In this document: positions 33,377 through 42,004 of the stretch, piece by piece
Layout: each line of letters starts with the position of its first letter
How positions within the stretch are numbered: the stretch's first letter is position 1
Assembly (NCBI GenBank): GCA_040219555.1
Contig: JAVJSF010000006.1
Span: forward strand, 186,001 to 250,000
Reading direction: 5' to 3'
DNA: 64,000 nt
Origin: JAVJSF01 sp040219555
GTDB lineage: Bacteria > Actinomycetota > Thermoleophilia > Miltoncostaeales > Miltoncostaeaceae
Translations under genes and position numbers: made by a program
The notes under the pieces: model-generated
Databases searched by the model: none
The model's input: the letters and a program-made list of their open reading frames with translations, nothing else
What the model was told of the DNA's origin: nothing

Positions 33377-33579
33377 GGGTGCGCCTGAACGGTGACTGGC
33401 AGACGCTGCCCGAGGGGGCCACGGCGGCCGACGCCGCCGCCGTGGTGGGCGTCCGGCCTGGCGACCGCGGAGTGGCCGTGGCCGTCGACGGTGCCGTGGT
33501 ACCCGCGGCGGGCTGGGGCGAGGTCGTGCTGGCCGAGGGCTGCACGGTCGAGGTGGTGCGGGCGGCGGCGGGTGGCTGA
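33373..33579 (+). CDS. thiS: Sulfur carrier protein ThiS
   Basis: The product is 68 aa with a ubiquitin-like fold and the essential C-terminal GG (RAAAGG). The N-terminus RVRLNGDWQTLPEGATAADA is typical. The Gly carboxylate carries the sulfur as thiocarboxylate to ThiG. No thiF is in the window. ATGA overlap with thiO. Confidence 0.93.
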   Translation: MRVRLNGDWQTLPEGATAADAAAVVGVRPGDRGVAVAVDGAVVPAAGWGEVVLAEGCTVEVVRAAAGG

Positions 33580-33619
33580 GCCGGTGAGGACCCGGGACGA
33601 CGATGCGAGGAGGGCCACG

Positions 33620-34390
33620 ATGGACCAGATGACGATCGGGGGGCGGACACTCGGCAGCCGTCTGCTGCTGGGCTCGGGAGGGTTCGCCCACCCGGCTGCC
33701 CTGTCGGGCGCCATCCACGCCGCGCAGGCCGAGGTGGTGACCGTGGCCGTGCGCCGGGTGGAGCACGCGCCGGGCGGATTGCTGGAGGCCATCGAGGCCG
33801 CGGGCGCAAGCGTGCTGCCCAACACCGCCGGCTGCTTCACCGCCCGCGAGGCGGTGACCACAGCCCACCTGGCGCGCGAGGCCTTCGCGACGGACTGGGT
33901 CAAGCTCGAGGTCATCGGCGACGCGCGGACCCTGCTGCCCGACGCCGTCGAGTTGCTGGTGGCGGCCGAGCGCCTGGTGGCCGACGGCTTCACGGTGCTG
34001 GCCTACACCACCGACGACCCCGTGCTGGGCCGGCGCCTGGAGGATGCGGGGTGCGCCGCCGTGATGCCGCTGGGTTCGCCCATCGGGTCGGGGCTCGGCA
34101 TCCGCAACCCGCACGCCATCTCCCTGATGCGCGAGGCGGTGTCGGTGCCGCTGATCCTGGACGCCGGCATCGGCACGGCCTCGGACGCGGCCCTCGCCAT
34201 GGAACTGGGCTGCGACGCGGTCCTGGCGGCGACCGCCGTCTCGCGGGCGGCCGACCCGCCCGCCATGGCCCGCGCGCTGCACCTGGCGGTCGAGGCAGGG
34301 AGGACGGCGCGGGGCGCCGGCCGGATCCCCCGCCTGCACCACGCCCAGGCGTCCACGGGCGACGAGGGACGTCCCGAGGTCTCGGCGTGA
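33620..34390 (+). CDS. thiG: Thiazole synthase
   Basis: The product is 256 aa. It forms the thiazole phosphate from DXP, ThiS-thiocarboxylate and dehydroglycine. The Schiff-base Lys lies in WVKLEVIGD, and MPLGSPIGSGLGIRNP and DAGIGTASDAALAMELG are family signatures of phosphate binding. GAGGAGG lies 7 nt before ATG 33620, 40 bp after thiS. The C-terminus overlaps the thiE-thiD start. Confidence 0.95.
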   Translation: MDQMTIGGRTLGSRLLLGSGGFAHPAALSGAIHAAQAEVVTVAVRRVEHAPGGLLEAIEAAGASVLPNTAGCFTAREAVTTAHLAREAFATDWVKLEVIGDARTLLPDAVELLVAAERLVADGFTVLAYTTDDPVLGRRLEDAGCAAVMPLGSPIGSGLGIRNPHAISLMREAVSVPLILDAGIGTASDAALAMELGCDAVLAATAVSRAADPPAMARALHLAVEAGRTARGAGRIPRLHHAQASTGDEGRPEVSA

Positions 34391-35841
34391 CCGGCGAGAC
34401 CCGCCGCCGGCGCCTGGCCGCCGCCCGCCTGTACCTGGTGGCGCCCGCGCGCATCGCCGCCGGGCGCCTGGCCGACCACATCCCGGCGCTGGCCGAGGCC
34501 GGCGTGGACATCGTGCAACTGCGCGAGCGCTCCCTGGCCCCGCAGGACCTGGCCGCCGAGGCCGCCACCTGCGCCGACGCGGCGACGCGCGCGGGCATCC
34601 TGTTCATCGTCAACGACGACCCGCACCTGGCACGCTCGTGCGGGGCCGACGGGGTCCACCTGGGACAGGACGACATGCCGCCGGCGCAGGCGCGGGCCCT
34701 GCTCGGCCCCGACGCGATCATCGGTCGCTCCACGACCGGCGACGACGTGCTGGCGCGCGCCGCGGCCGAGGGCGCCGACTACGCCGCGGTGGGGCCCGTG
34801 TGGGGCACGCCCACCAAGCCGGGTCGCCCGGCCGTGGGGCTGGGGCCGGTGGCGCGGGCCTCGGGAGCGGCGGCGCCCCCCGTCTGGTTCGCCATCGGCG
34901 GCATCGACGGGGCGAGTGTGGGCCGCGTGGCCGCCGTGGGCGCCCGGCGGGTGGTGGTGGTGCGGGCCATCACCGACGCGCCCGACCCGGCCGGCGCCGC
35001 CCGCGACCTGCGCGAGCGCCTGCTGGGTGCGGCGCCGCGCGTGATAAGCGTGGCCAGCACCGACTCCGGCGGTGGCGCCGGGACCCTGGCGGACGCCAAG
35101 GCGATCGTCCGGGCGGGCGGATTCCCCCTGTGCGCCGTCGTGGGTCTCACCGCCCAGTCGACGGTCGGGGTCGACGCCGTGCGCACCCTCGACCCCGACT
35201 TCATACATGCCCAGATCACCACGACCGTCAGAGACCTGGGACTGGACGGCGTGAAGACCGGCATGCTCGCCACGCCGGCGCTGGTGGAGGTGGCCGCCGC
35301 AGCTCTCGAGGCCGCGATCGACCCGGCGCACCAGGTGCCGATCGTTGTCGACCCCGTGCTGCGCGCCGAGTCCGGCGCGCCCCTGATGGAGGAGGGGGGC
35401 GAGGCGGCCTACGGCAGGAACCTGCTGCATATGGCCACGGTGACGACGCCCAACCTGTTCGAGGCGCGGGCGCTGGCGGGCCGACCCGATGAGGACGACC
35501 CCGCGGTCCTGGCGCGCGCAATCCACGAGCGGCACGGGTGCGCGGCCATCGTGACCGGCGGTCACGGGCGCGAGGCGGGCGACACGCTGTGTGACGGCGA
35601 CGGCCTGACCGTCATCCCCGGGGTGAGGTTGCCGCGCTCCAGCACGCACGGAGCGGGATGCACCCACTCGGCCACCCTTGCGACCCTGCTGGCGCGCGGG
35701 GTGCCGTTGCGCGAAGCCGCCGCCCGCGCCAAGGCGGCGGCCACCGCGGCGGTGGCCCACGGGCGGCCCTTCGGCGCAGGGGCCGGCCCGGTGGACGTGC
35801 TGGGCGATCTTGCCACCGCCCGCACGGGGGTGGGCGCGTGA
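34387..35841 (+). CDS. thiED: Bifunctional thiamin-phosphate synthase / HMP(-P) kinase (ThiE-ThiD fusion)
   Basis: The product is 484 aa. ThiE part (about 1-215): LYLVAPARIA, VQLRERS, FIVNDDPHLARSCGADGVHL and GPVWGTPTKPGRPAVGL. ThiD part (about 218-484): ASTDSGGGAGTLADAKAIV, DPVLRAESGAPL, TPNLFEARALAG and SSTHGAGCTHSATLA with the catalytic Cys. The two halves make HMP-PP and join it to the thiazole phosphate. The fusion is known in some bacteria, but usually with ThiD first; here ThiE is N-terminal. GTGA overlap with thiG. Confidence 0.95.
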   Translation: MTGETRRRRLAAARLYLVAPARIAAGRLADHIPALAEAGVDIVQLRERSLAPQDLAAEAATCADAATRAGILFIVNDDPHLARSCGADGVHLGQDDMPPAQARALLGPDAIIGRSTTGDDVLARAAAEGADYAAVGPVWGTPTKPGRPAVGLGPVARASGAAAPPVWFAIGGIDGASVGRVAAVGARRVVVVRAITDAPDPAGAARDLRERLLGAAPRVISVASTDSGGGAGTLADAKAIVRAGGFPLCAVVGLTAQSTVGVDAVRTLDPDFIHAQITTTVRDLGLDGVKTGMLATPALVEVAAAALEAAIDPAHQVPIVVDPVLRAESGAPLMEEGGEAAYGRNLLHMATVTTPNLFEARALAGRPDEDDPAVLARAIHERHGCAAIVTGGHGREAGDTLCDGDGLTVIPGVRLPRSSTHGAGCTHSATLATLLARGVPLREAAARAKAAATAAVAHGRPFGAGAGPVDVLGDLATARTGVGA

Positions 35842-36536
35842 ACGCGGCCCGGACCGAGATGTGGGCGGCCATCGCACCCGTCCACGGCGCCATCCTGGAT
35901 CACCCGTTCGTGCGGGGCATGACCTCGGGCGGGCTGCCGGAGGAGGCCTTCGCGCGATACATCGTCCAGGACGCGCTCTACCTGGCCGACTACGCGCGAG
36001 CCCTGGCCCTGTGCGGCGCGCGGGCCGCCGACACGCCCACCCTGCGCATGTTCTGCGCACACGCGGGGGAGGCGGTGGAGGCCGAGCGCGCCTTGCAGGA
36101 CGGGCTGCTGACCGAGCTGGGCGTCGGGGCGCAGGAACTCGCGGCGGCGCGCCCCACCCCCACCACCCGCGCCTACGGCGACTTCCTGATCCGCGCCTGC
36201 TCGGCCGGCGAGCGCCACGAGGCGCTGGGCGCGATCGTGCCGTGCTACTGGATCTACGCGGAGGTGGGCAGGCACCTGGTGGCCGCGGGCTCGCCGGACG
36301 GGCGCTATCAGCGCTGGATCGACCTGTACGGCGGCGACGAGTTCGTGGAGGCCGCCGAGGGCGCCATCGCGGCCGGGACCGCGGTGATGGCCGACCTCGG
36401 GCCGGGCGCGCGGAGGGCGTGCCTGTCCCACGCCCACCAGGCCGCGGTGTACGAGTGGATGTTCTGGGACGCCGCCTGGCGCGATGAGGGCTGGCCCGAG
36501 GGACTCGAGCCGCTACCCTTGCCGGGTGGACCATGA
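35838..36536 (+). CDS. tenA: TenA family thiaminase/aminopyrimidine aminohydrolase
   Basis: The product is 232 aa. TenA hydrolyses aminopyrimidine salvage products. The family pattern YIVQDALYLADYARAL, the catalytic-Cys segment VPCYWIY, and YEWMFWDAAW near the C-terminus are present. GTGA overlap with thiED. It completes the thiamin operon, and its last codons overlap the promoter and start of the next gene. Confidence 0.93.
   Translation: MNAARTEMWAAIAPVHGAILDHPFVRGMTSGGLPEEAFARYIVQDALYLADYARALALCGARAADTPTLRMFCAHAGEAVEAERALQDGLLTELGVGAQELAAARPTPTTRAYGDFLIRACSAGERHEALGAIVPCYWIYAEVGRHLVAAGSPDGRYQRWIDLYGGDEFVEAAEGAIAAGTAVMADLGPGARRACLSHAHQAAVYEWMFWDAAWRDEGWPEGLEPLPLPGGP
36514..36519 (+). promoter_or_regulatory. 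Internal -10 element for the metallopeptidase gene
   Basis: TACCCT ends 6 nt before GTG 36526, inside the 3' end of tenA. It could give a leaderless transcript independent of the riboswitch. Confidence 0.45.
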
Positions 36537-36885
36537 GCTCGTGTTTGTCGATCCCGACGCCTTCGAGCGTCTGGTGGCCGAGGCGATGGACGGGATCCCC
36601 GAGCCGTTCGCCTCGGCGCTGGACGAGGTGGCGGTGACGGTGGAGGATGACGCCCCGCGCGAGATGGGCCGTCTCTACGGCCTGTACCACGGGGTGCCGC
36701 TGACCTACGGCCAGGGCTTCTCGGGCCAGTTGCCGGCGCGCATCACCATCTACCGCCGGCCCCTCACCCGCGACTTCCGCGATGCGCTCGCCCTGCGCGA
36801 GCAGGTGCGCATCACCATGCTCCACGAGCTGGGGCACCACCTGGGAATGGACGAGGACGACCTCGACCGCCTGGGGTACGCGTGA
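36526..36885 (+). CDS. Small zinc metallopeptidase (zincin-like, DUF1025 type)
   Basis: The product is 119 aa, a minimal zincin. The motif MLHELGHHLGMDEDDL carries the HExxH zinc ligands plus a downstream Asp/Glu, and QVRITMLHE is typical of the family. N-terminus FERLVAEAMDGIPEPF also fits. It overlaps tenA by 11 bp. Its substrate is unknown. GTG 36526 is chosen from N-terminal similarity and the -10 box upstream. Confidence 0.82.
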   Translation: MDHELVFVDPDAFERLVAEAMDGIPEPFASALDEVAVTVEDDAPREMGRLYGLYHGVPLTYGQGFSGQLPARITIYRRPLTRDFRDALALREQVRITMLHELGHHLGMDEDDLDRLGYA

Positions 36886-37466
36886 GCACCGGGGCCGCCG
36901 ACGCCGTGGCCCGGGCCATCCACGGCCGGCGCAGCATCGGGCGGGTGGCGCCGGACCCGCTCCCCCGCGACCTGGTGGCCGACCTCGTCGCCGCGGCCAT
37001 CGCCGCCCCCAACCACAAGAACACGGCCCCCTGGCGCTTCGTGGCGCTCGCGGGCGACGCCCGGCGCGAGGTCGGTGCCGCCCACGCCCGCGCCGTGGCC
37101 CGCACGCGCCCCGACCATCCTCCGGCCGGCATCGAGAAGGAGGCTGCGCTGCTGGAGCGGGCGCCGGTGGTGATCGCCTGCGCCGTGGCCGACTCCGCCG
37201 ACCCGGTGCAGGCGCTCGAGGACCGCGACGCGGTGGCCGCGGGCGTCCAGAACCTGCTGTTGCTGGCCCACGCCCGTGGCCTGGCCGCCATCTGGCGGAC
37301 CGGGGTGATGCCGCGGGAGGCCGAGGTGCTGGAGGCGCTCGGCTTCACCGCCGGCGAGGCGCTGGTGGGCCTGGTGTACCTGGGCCGCCCGCTGGGGGAC
37401 CCGGCCGGCGTCCCCTCCCCGGGTCGCCCGGGCGTGGACGAGCTGACCGTATGGCGCGGATGGTGA
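36882..37466 (+). CDS. Nitroreductase family protein
   Basis: The product is 194 aa. IHGRRSIGRVAPDPLPRDLV and AAIAAPNHKNTAPWRFVAL are the FMN-binding motifs of the nitroreductase fold, and AGVQNLLLLAHARGLAAIWRTG is the second. The size fits single-domain FMN enzymes such as YdjA. GTG 36882 overlaps the metallopeptidase stop. Physiological substrate unknown. Confidence 0.88.
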   Translation: MSTGAADAVARAIHGRRSIGRVAPDPLPRDLVADLVAAAIAAPNHKNTAPWRFVALAGDARREVGAAHARAVARTRPDHPPAGIEKEAALLERAPVVIACAVADSADPVQALEDRDAVAAGVQNLLLLAHARGLAAIWRTGVMPREAEVLEALGFTAGEALVGLVYLGRPLGDPAGVPSPGRPGVDELTVWRGW

Positions 37467-37532
37467 GCGCGGCGCTACGGTGAGCGGACGGCGGCGGCCG
37501 GACCGACGCCCCCACCCCGGAAAGGGCACTCC

Positions 37533-37898
37533 ATGTCAGAGGCTCCCAGCACCAGCGGCGACACGGACGACGTGCCCGAGGTCGATCCGGGGCGGAACCC
37601 CGGGACGCCGGCGCTCTACACGGAGATGCTGCCCTTGGTGGAGGCCGGGGCGACGGTCAAGCAGGCCGCGCGGCGCTTCGGCGGGGATGCCGAGGAGGTC
37701 GACGAGATCGCCGCCGGCTTCCTGCGCTGGCAGGCCTCCGAGGGGGATGAGGACCCCGATGACGACCTGGCGCGCTCGCTGGCGGCCGCCGAGGAGCGCA
37801 TCGCCGAGCTGGCCGACGAGAACCGCTCCCTGCGCCGGCGGATGGCCGACCTGCGCCGGCTGGTCACCCAGGCGGCGCGGGTGATCGAGGGCGACTGA
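37533..37898 (+). CDS. Hypothetical acidic coiled-coil protein
   Basis: The product is 121 aa. The N-terminus is acidic and low complexity; residues about 28-65 could be a helix-turn-helix-like segment (VEAGATVKQAARRFGGDAEE), and about 80-118 a coiled coil (AAAEERIAELADENRSLRRR). A DNA-binding or scaffold role is possible, not shown. AAAGGG lies 8 nt before ATG. A strong hairpin follows. Confidence 0.6.
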   Translation: MSEAPSTSGDTDDVPEVDPGRNPGTPALYTEMLPLVEAGATVKQAARRFGGDAEEVDEIAAGFLRWQASEGDEDPDDDLARSLAAAEERIAELADENRSLRRRMADLRRLVTQAARVIEGD

Positions 37899-37900
37899 CG

Positions 37901-37942
37901 CACCCCCCGACACGCCCGTCAGAGCGGGCGTGTCGGGGGGTG
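37901..37942. terminator. Perfect 18-bp hairpin terminator, convergent junction
   Basis: Arms 37901-37918 (starting CACCCCCCGACACG) and 37925-37942 are exact reverse complements over 18 bp with a 6-nt TCAGAG loop. It lies between stops at 37898 and 37952, with no U-tract on either side. Confidence 0.85.
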
Positions 37943-37951
37943 CCGATCAGG

Positions 37952-38620
37952 TCAGGGCCGCGCGGGGGCCTCGGCCAGCCCCTCGATGGCGATGGCGCCC
38001 TCGCCCTTGTAGCGGTTGTTGAGGTTGATGATCAGCGCGGTCGAGCCCTCGATGATCAGGGCGTTGGCCAGCGGGCCGGCGTCCAGGCCGCGAGTGCCGG
38101 GGATGCACTTGGTCAGCTCGATGACGGCCTCGCGGGCGGCCTTGCTCTTGCCGCACACCAGCACGTCGGCGTTCAGGTGGTGGCGCTCCTGCAGCCCCGC
38201 CGCCGGAAGGTTGTTGTAGGCCACCACGACCTTCGCCTCGGGGGCGAGGTCCTGGATCCACGCCGCGCACGATCCGTTGGGGATGTCGCGCACGGCCAGC
38301 GCGCCGTACTTGCCGAACTTCAGGGCGTTGACCACCGAGATGACCACCTTGCCGGCCAGGGCGTCGGCCATGGGCGGGATGGTCGCGTCGATGCCCTCCC
38401 AGGGGATCGACACCACGGCGATCTCGGCGGCCTCGGCGGCGGCGACGTTCTCGAGCGGCGTGAAGGTGCCCTCGGGCAGCGCCTCGCGCAGGGTATCGGC
38501 GGCCTGGTCGGCGCGCTCCTGGCTGCGCGAGCCCACGACGATCTCGTGGCCCGCCGCGGCGAAGTTGATGGCGAGCCCTCGACCGAGGTCGCCGGTGCCG
38601 CCGAAGATCGCGATCTTCAT
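37952..38620 (-). CDS. npdG: F420H2:NADP oxidoreductase (NADPH-dependent F420 reductase)
   Basis: The product is 222 aa. Rossmann loop KIAIFGGTGDLGRGLAINFA, then IVVGSRSQERA for the NADPH phosphate, AVVSIPWEGI and VNALKFGKYG-like motifs of the NpdG/Fno family. It transfers hydride between NADPH and coenzyme F420. It supplies F420H2 for the luciferase-like and PPOX-class enzymes in the window. Upstream GGAG is about 11 nt from the ATG. Confidence 0.9.
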   Translation of the reverse strand: MKIAIFGGTGDLGRGLAINFAAAGHEIVVGSRSQERADQAADTLREALPEGTFTPLENVAAAEAAEIAVVSIPWEGIDATIPPMADALAGKVVISVVNALKFGKYGALAVRDIPNGSCAAWIQDLAPEAKVVVAYNNLPAAGLQERHHLNADVLVCGKSKAAREAVIELTKCIPGTRGLDAGPLANALIIEGSTALIINLNNRYKGEGAIAIEGLAEAPARP

Positions 38621-38660
38621 GTCTGTGTGTCTCCTGGTTGGGTGGTGAGGGCGGGGGCCC

Positions 38661-39521
38661 TCAGCGGGTGTCGCCGGCCCGGCGCCGGGCGGCCTCAAGG
38701 GTGTTCTGCAACAGGTACGCGATGGTCATGGGGCCCACGCCGCCCGGTACGGGCGTGATCCAGCCGGCCACCTCGGCAGCCTCGTCGAAGGCCACATCGC
38801 CCCGCAGGCCGGCATCGGTGCGGTTGATCCCCACGTCGATGACCGCGGCCCCGGGCTTGATCCAGCTCCCGCGGACCATCTCGGGCACGCCGACGGCGGC
38901 CACGAGGATGTCCGCGCGCCGGCAGAGTCCCTCGAGGTCGCGGGTCCGCGAGTGCGCCACCGTGACGGTGGCGCTGCGGGCGGTCAGCAGGAGGGCCTGG
39001 GGCTTGCCCACGATCAGGCTGCGCCCGATCACCACCGCGTCGGCACCCTGGATGGTGACCCCGGCGCGGTCCAGCAGCCACATGACCCCGCTCGGGGTGC
39101 ACGGGACGGGCGAGGGCTCGCCGCGCATCAGTCGCCCGAGGTTGATCGGCGAGAAGCCGTCCACGTCCTTGTCGGGGTGGATGCGGTTGGCGATGGCCAC
39201 CTCCGACAGCTGGTCGGGGACCGGGAGCTGGACCAGCATCCCGTCCACCGCGTCGTCGGCGTTGAAGCCGTCGATGATCTCGTCCAGCTCGGACTGGGTG
39301 GTGCCGGCGGGCAGCACCACGCGCTGGGAGATCATGCCCGCCTCCTCGGCGGCCCGGGCCTTGCCGGCCTGGTAGAGCTCGGAGGCGGGGTCGTCGCCCA
39401 CCTGGATGCCCACCAGCCCAGGCGCGCGGCCGTGCGCCGCGACGAAGGCGGCCACCCCGTGGGCCACCTCGGCCCGCAGCTCCGCCGCCCCGGCCTTGCC
39501 GTCGATGATCTGTGCGGCCAA
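38661..39521 (-). CDS. folD: Methylenetetrahydrofolate dehydrogenase/cyclohydrolase
   Basis: The product is 286 aa starting with TTG 39521, 2 nt after the stop of the helicase gene, so the two are probably co-transcribed. FolD motifs: YQAGKARAAEEAGM (catalytic Tyr and Lys), VDGMLVQLPVPD, DVDGFSPINLGRL, PCTPSGVMWLLD and GRSLIVGKPQALLL for NADP. Converts methylene-THF to formyl-THF in one-carbon metabolism. Confidence 0.95.
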   Translation of the reverse strand: MAAQIIDGKAGAAELRAEVAHGVAAFVAAHGRAPGLVGIQVGDDPASELYQAGKARAAEEAGMISQRVVLPAGTTQSELDEIIDGFNADDAVDGMLVQLPVPDQLSEVAIANRIHPDKDVDGFSPINLGRLMRGEPSPVPCTPSGVMWLLDRAGVTIQGADAVVIGRSLIVGKPQALLLTARSATVTVAHSRTRDLEGLCRRADILVAAVGVPEMVRGSWIKPGAAVIDVGINRTDAGLRGDVAFDEAAEVAGWITPVPGGVGPMTIAYLLQNTLEAARRRAGDTR

Positions 39522-39523
39522 AC

Positions 39524-41692
39524 CTACCCCCCGACCTTGGTCATGGGCGCGGCGCCGGCCATCAGCCGGCGCTCGGCCCCGTCTCGTGCGAAGCGCACGC
39601 GCACCAGTTCACCGGTGCCGTCCACCTCGGTGACCACACCCTCGCCGAAGCTGGAGTGGAGCACCTCGTCCCCGGTGGTGTACCGGACCGCGACCCGCCG
39701 TGCGCGCCCCATGGTCTCCACGGCCGCCTCCGCGAGGGGGCGCAGCCCCCGCCCCACCCGGCCGCCGGCGGCCGGGACGGCCAGCGCGTCGGCAGGTACC
39801 TCGCCCAGGAACCGCGACGGCAGCCGGTAGTCGCGACCGCCGTGCACCGCGCGGCTCTCGGCGTGGGTGAGGGTGAGGGAGCGCTTGGCGCGGGTCAGGC
39901 CCACGTAGAACAGGCGGCGCTCCTCCTCGAGGGTCTCGGGCGTGTCCGAGCGCGAATGCGGGAACAGCCCCTCCTCGAGGCCCGTGATCATCACGGTGTC
40001 GAACTCGAGGCCCTTGGCGTTGTGGATCGTCATGAGGGTCACCGCACCGGTGGCGTCGTCCACCAGGTCGGCGTCGGCCTGCAGGGCGACGCCCTCCAGG
40101 AACCCCGCCAGCCCCTCGGCGTCGGCGCCGCGGTCGTACTCGCCGGCAGCGCGGACCATCTCCTCCAGGTTCTCCAGCCGGCCGCGGGCCTCGAAGGTGC
40201 CCTCGGCCTCGAAGGACGCGCGCAGCCCCGAGCGGTCGAGCACCTCGTCGACGATCCGCTCGAGCGGCATCCCGCCGGCCACCCGCAGGCGGACGTCGGC
40301 CAGCAGCGCGCCCACCTCGAGCAGGCCGGCGCGTTGCACCGCCTGGAGGCCGGCGACAGCCTCGGCCTGGAGGATGGCTTCGCCGATGGGGAGGTCGTGG
40401 GACCGCGCGAAGCCGGCCAGCTTGGCCACGGCGCCCGGCCCCACGCCGCGGCGCGGGGCCTGCAGCGCCCGCTCGAGCGAGACACGGTCGTGGGGGTTGT
40501 GCGCCGAGCGGAGGTAGGCCAGCAGATCGCGCACCTCGGCCCGCTCGTAGAAGCGGGGGCCGCCCACCACCGTGTACCCCACCCCCTGGCGGATGAGCGT
40601 CTCCTCCAGCGCCCGGCTCTGGGCGTTGGTGCGGTAGAAGACGGCGATGTCGCCCAGCGAGGCCCCCTGCGAGAGGGCGCGCTCGATGTGGGACGCCACC
40701 GCGCGCCCCTCCTCGTACTCGTCGCGGCACGCGACCACCGCGATCGGGTCGCCGTCGCCGGCGTCGGTCCACAACTCCTTGGGGTGCCGGCCGGCGTTGC
40801 GGCTGACCACCGCGTGGGCCGCGCGGAGGATGGTGCCCGTGGAGCGGTAGTTCTGCTCGAGCGCCACCACGTGCGCGCCCGGGTAGTCGCGGCGGAACTC
40901 GAGGATGTTGCGCACGTCGGCGCCGCGCCAGGAGTAGATGCCCTGGTCGTCGTCGCCCACCGCCATGACGTTGTCCTGGGGCGCGGCCAGGGCGCGCACC
41001 AGCCGGAACTGGACGCCGTTGGTGTCCTGGTACTCGTCCACAAGGACATGACGGAACCGTCCCTGCCAGCGCGCGCGCACCGCCTCGTTGCCCTCGATCA
41101 GCTGGGCGGTCACCATCAGCAGGTCGTCGAAGTCCATGGCGCCGTTGGCGCGCAGGCCGTCCGCGTAGCGGCGGTAGAGCGGCACGATCGACTCGTCGGC
41201 GAACGACTCGGTGGACGAGGCGAACGCGTCCGGGTCGAGCATGCGCGACTTGGCGTCCGAGATGCGGGCCTGCACCGCGCGCGGGGCGACGCGCTTGGGG
41301 TCGACCTCCTCCTCGGCCATGCAGCGGCGGATCAGCCGCAACTGGTCGTCGGCGTCGAAGATCGTGAAGTCGCGCGGATACCCGGCCTCGGGCGCCTCCC
41401 GCCGGAGCATCCGGACGCAGGCCGAGTGGAAGGTGCTGGCCCAGATGTCGCGGGCGGACGGACCCACCATGTGCGCGATGCGCTCGCGCATCTCCGCTGC
41501 GGCCCGGTTGGTGAAGGTGATGGCCAGGATGGACCACGGCGGCACCCCGTCCCGGATGAGCCTGGCCACCCGGTGCGTGAGCACGCGGGTCTTGCCCGAG
41601 CCGGCGCCGGCCAGCACCAACAGCGGCCCGTCCCCATGCACGACGGCCTCGCGCTGCGGGGGGTTCAGGCCATCGAGAAGCGGATCGGACAC
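39524..41692 (-). CDS. pcrA: UvrD/PcrA-family ATP-dependent DNA helicase
   Basis: The product is 722 aa from GTG 41692, the usual size. Motifs: LNPPQREAVVHGDGPLLVLAGAGSGKT-type Q motif and Walker A, ILAITFTNRAAAEMRER, VDEYQDTN (II), VGDDDQGIYSWRGA (III), LEQNYRSTGTIL (IV), MTIHNAKGLEFDTVMI (V) and VGLTRAKRSLTL (VI). It acts in repair and replication-fork clearing. An in-frame extension upstream exists but falls in a repeat region and is not conserved-looking. A -10-like box precedes the GTG. Confidence 0.95.
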   Translation of the reverse strand: MSDPLLDGLNPPQREAVVHGDGPLLVLAGAGSGKTRVLTHRVARLIRDGVPPWSILAITFTNRAAAEMRERIAHMVGPSARDIWASTFHSACVRMLRREAPEAGYPRDFTIFDADDQLRLIRRCMAEEEVDPKRVAPRAVQARISDAKSRMLDPDAFASSTESFADESIVPLYRRYADGLRANGAMDFDDLLMVTAQLIEGNEAVRARWQGRFRHVLVDEYQDTNGVQFRLVRALAAPQDNVMAVGDDDQGIYSWRGADVRNILEFRRDYPGAHVVALEQNYRSTGTILRAAHAVVSRNAGRHPKELWTDAGDGDPIAVVACRDEYEEGRAVASHIERALSQGASLGDIAVFYRTNAQSRALEETLIRQGVGYTVVGGPRFYERAEVRDLLAYLRSAHNPHDRVSLERALQAPRRGVGPGAVAKLAGFARSHDLPIGEAILQAEAVAGLQAVQRAGLLEVGALLADVRLRVAGGMPLERIVDEVLDRSGLRASFEAEGTFEARGRLENLEEMVRAAGEYDRGADAEGLAGFLEGVALQADADLVDDATGAVTLMTIHNAKGLEFDTVMITGLEEGLFPHSRSDTPETLEEERRLFYVGLTRAKRSLTLTHAESRAVHGGRDYRLPSRFLGEVPADALAVPAAGGRVGRGLRPLAEAAVETMGRARRVAVRYTTGDEVLHSSFGEGVVTEVDGTGELVRVRFARDGAERRLMAGAAPMTKVGG

Positions 41693-41700
41693 GACATCCA

Positions 41701-41706
41701 ACCCTA
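41701..41706 (-). promoter_or_regulatory. -10 element for the helicase gene
   Basis: TAGGGT (minus strand) ends 8 nt before GTG 41692, with no Shine-Dalgarno, in line with other near-leaderless starts here. Confidence 0.45.
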
Positions 41707-41730
41707 CCGACGCCCCCGGCCACCGGCCGG

Positions 41731-41885
41731 GCAGGACGCCGGCGCAAGGGTCGAGCAGGACGCCGGCACCGCCGGCGCAAGAGTCGAGCAGTACGCCGGC
41801 CACAGGCCGGCGCGAAAGAGCAGTACGCCGGCAAAGCCGGCGCAAGGGTCGAGCAGTACGCCGGCCACAGGCCGGCGCGAAGTAA
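41731..41885. repeat. Tandem imperfect ~33-bp repeats with GCCGGC hairpins
   Basis: Five units start with GCAGGACGCCGGC or GCAGTACGCCGGC at 41731, 41755, 41788, 41820 and 41853. The first is short (24 bp, lacking the second GCCGGC). Each later unit has two GCCGGC copies around a 3-5-nt loop (ACC, CACAG or AAA). Units 2+3 and 4+5 look like a 65-bp dimer repeated. They have no spacers, so this is not CRISPR; it resembles REP/BIME-type intergenic repeats. They lie upstream of the pcrA promoter region. Confidence 0.75.
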
Positions 41886-41916
41886 ACCCACCGGCCCACG
41901 ACACGAACCGGCACCC

Positions 41917-41952
41917 ACCGGATGATCGGCCGAAGGCCGACTCTCATCCGGT
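41917..41952. repeat. Long inverted repeat/hairpin in the pcrA-cysE intergenic region
   Basis: ACCGGATGA (41917-41925) and TCATCCGGT (41944-41952) pair outside, TCGGCC (41926-41931) and GGCCGA (41935-41940) pair inside around GAA, with a 3-nt bulge. This gives 15 bp of stem. A second, overlapping hairpin uses GTCGACC (41951-41957) and GGTCGAC (41964-41970). Confidence 0.65.
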
Positions 41953-42004
41953 CGACCGACAGAGGTCGACTCAGCCGGCCAGTCCCGGCGAAGCGGAGCG
42001 AGCC

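Noticed and set aside
41731..41885. Possible CRISPR array
   Set aside because: Units are tandem without unique spacers, imperfect and hairpin-forming; no cas genes are present.
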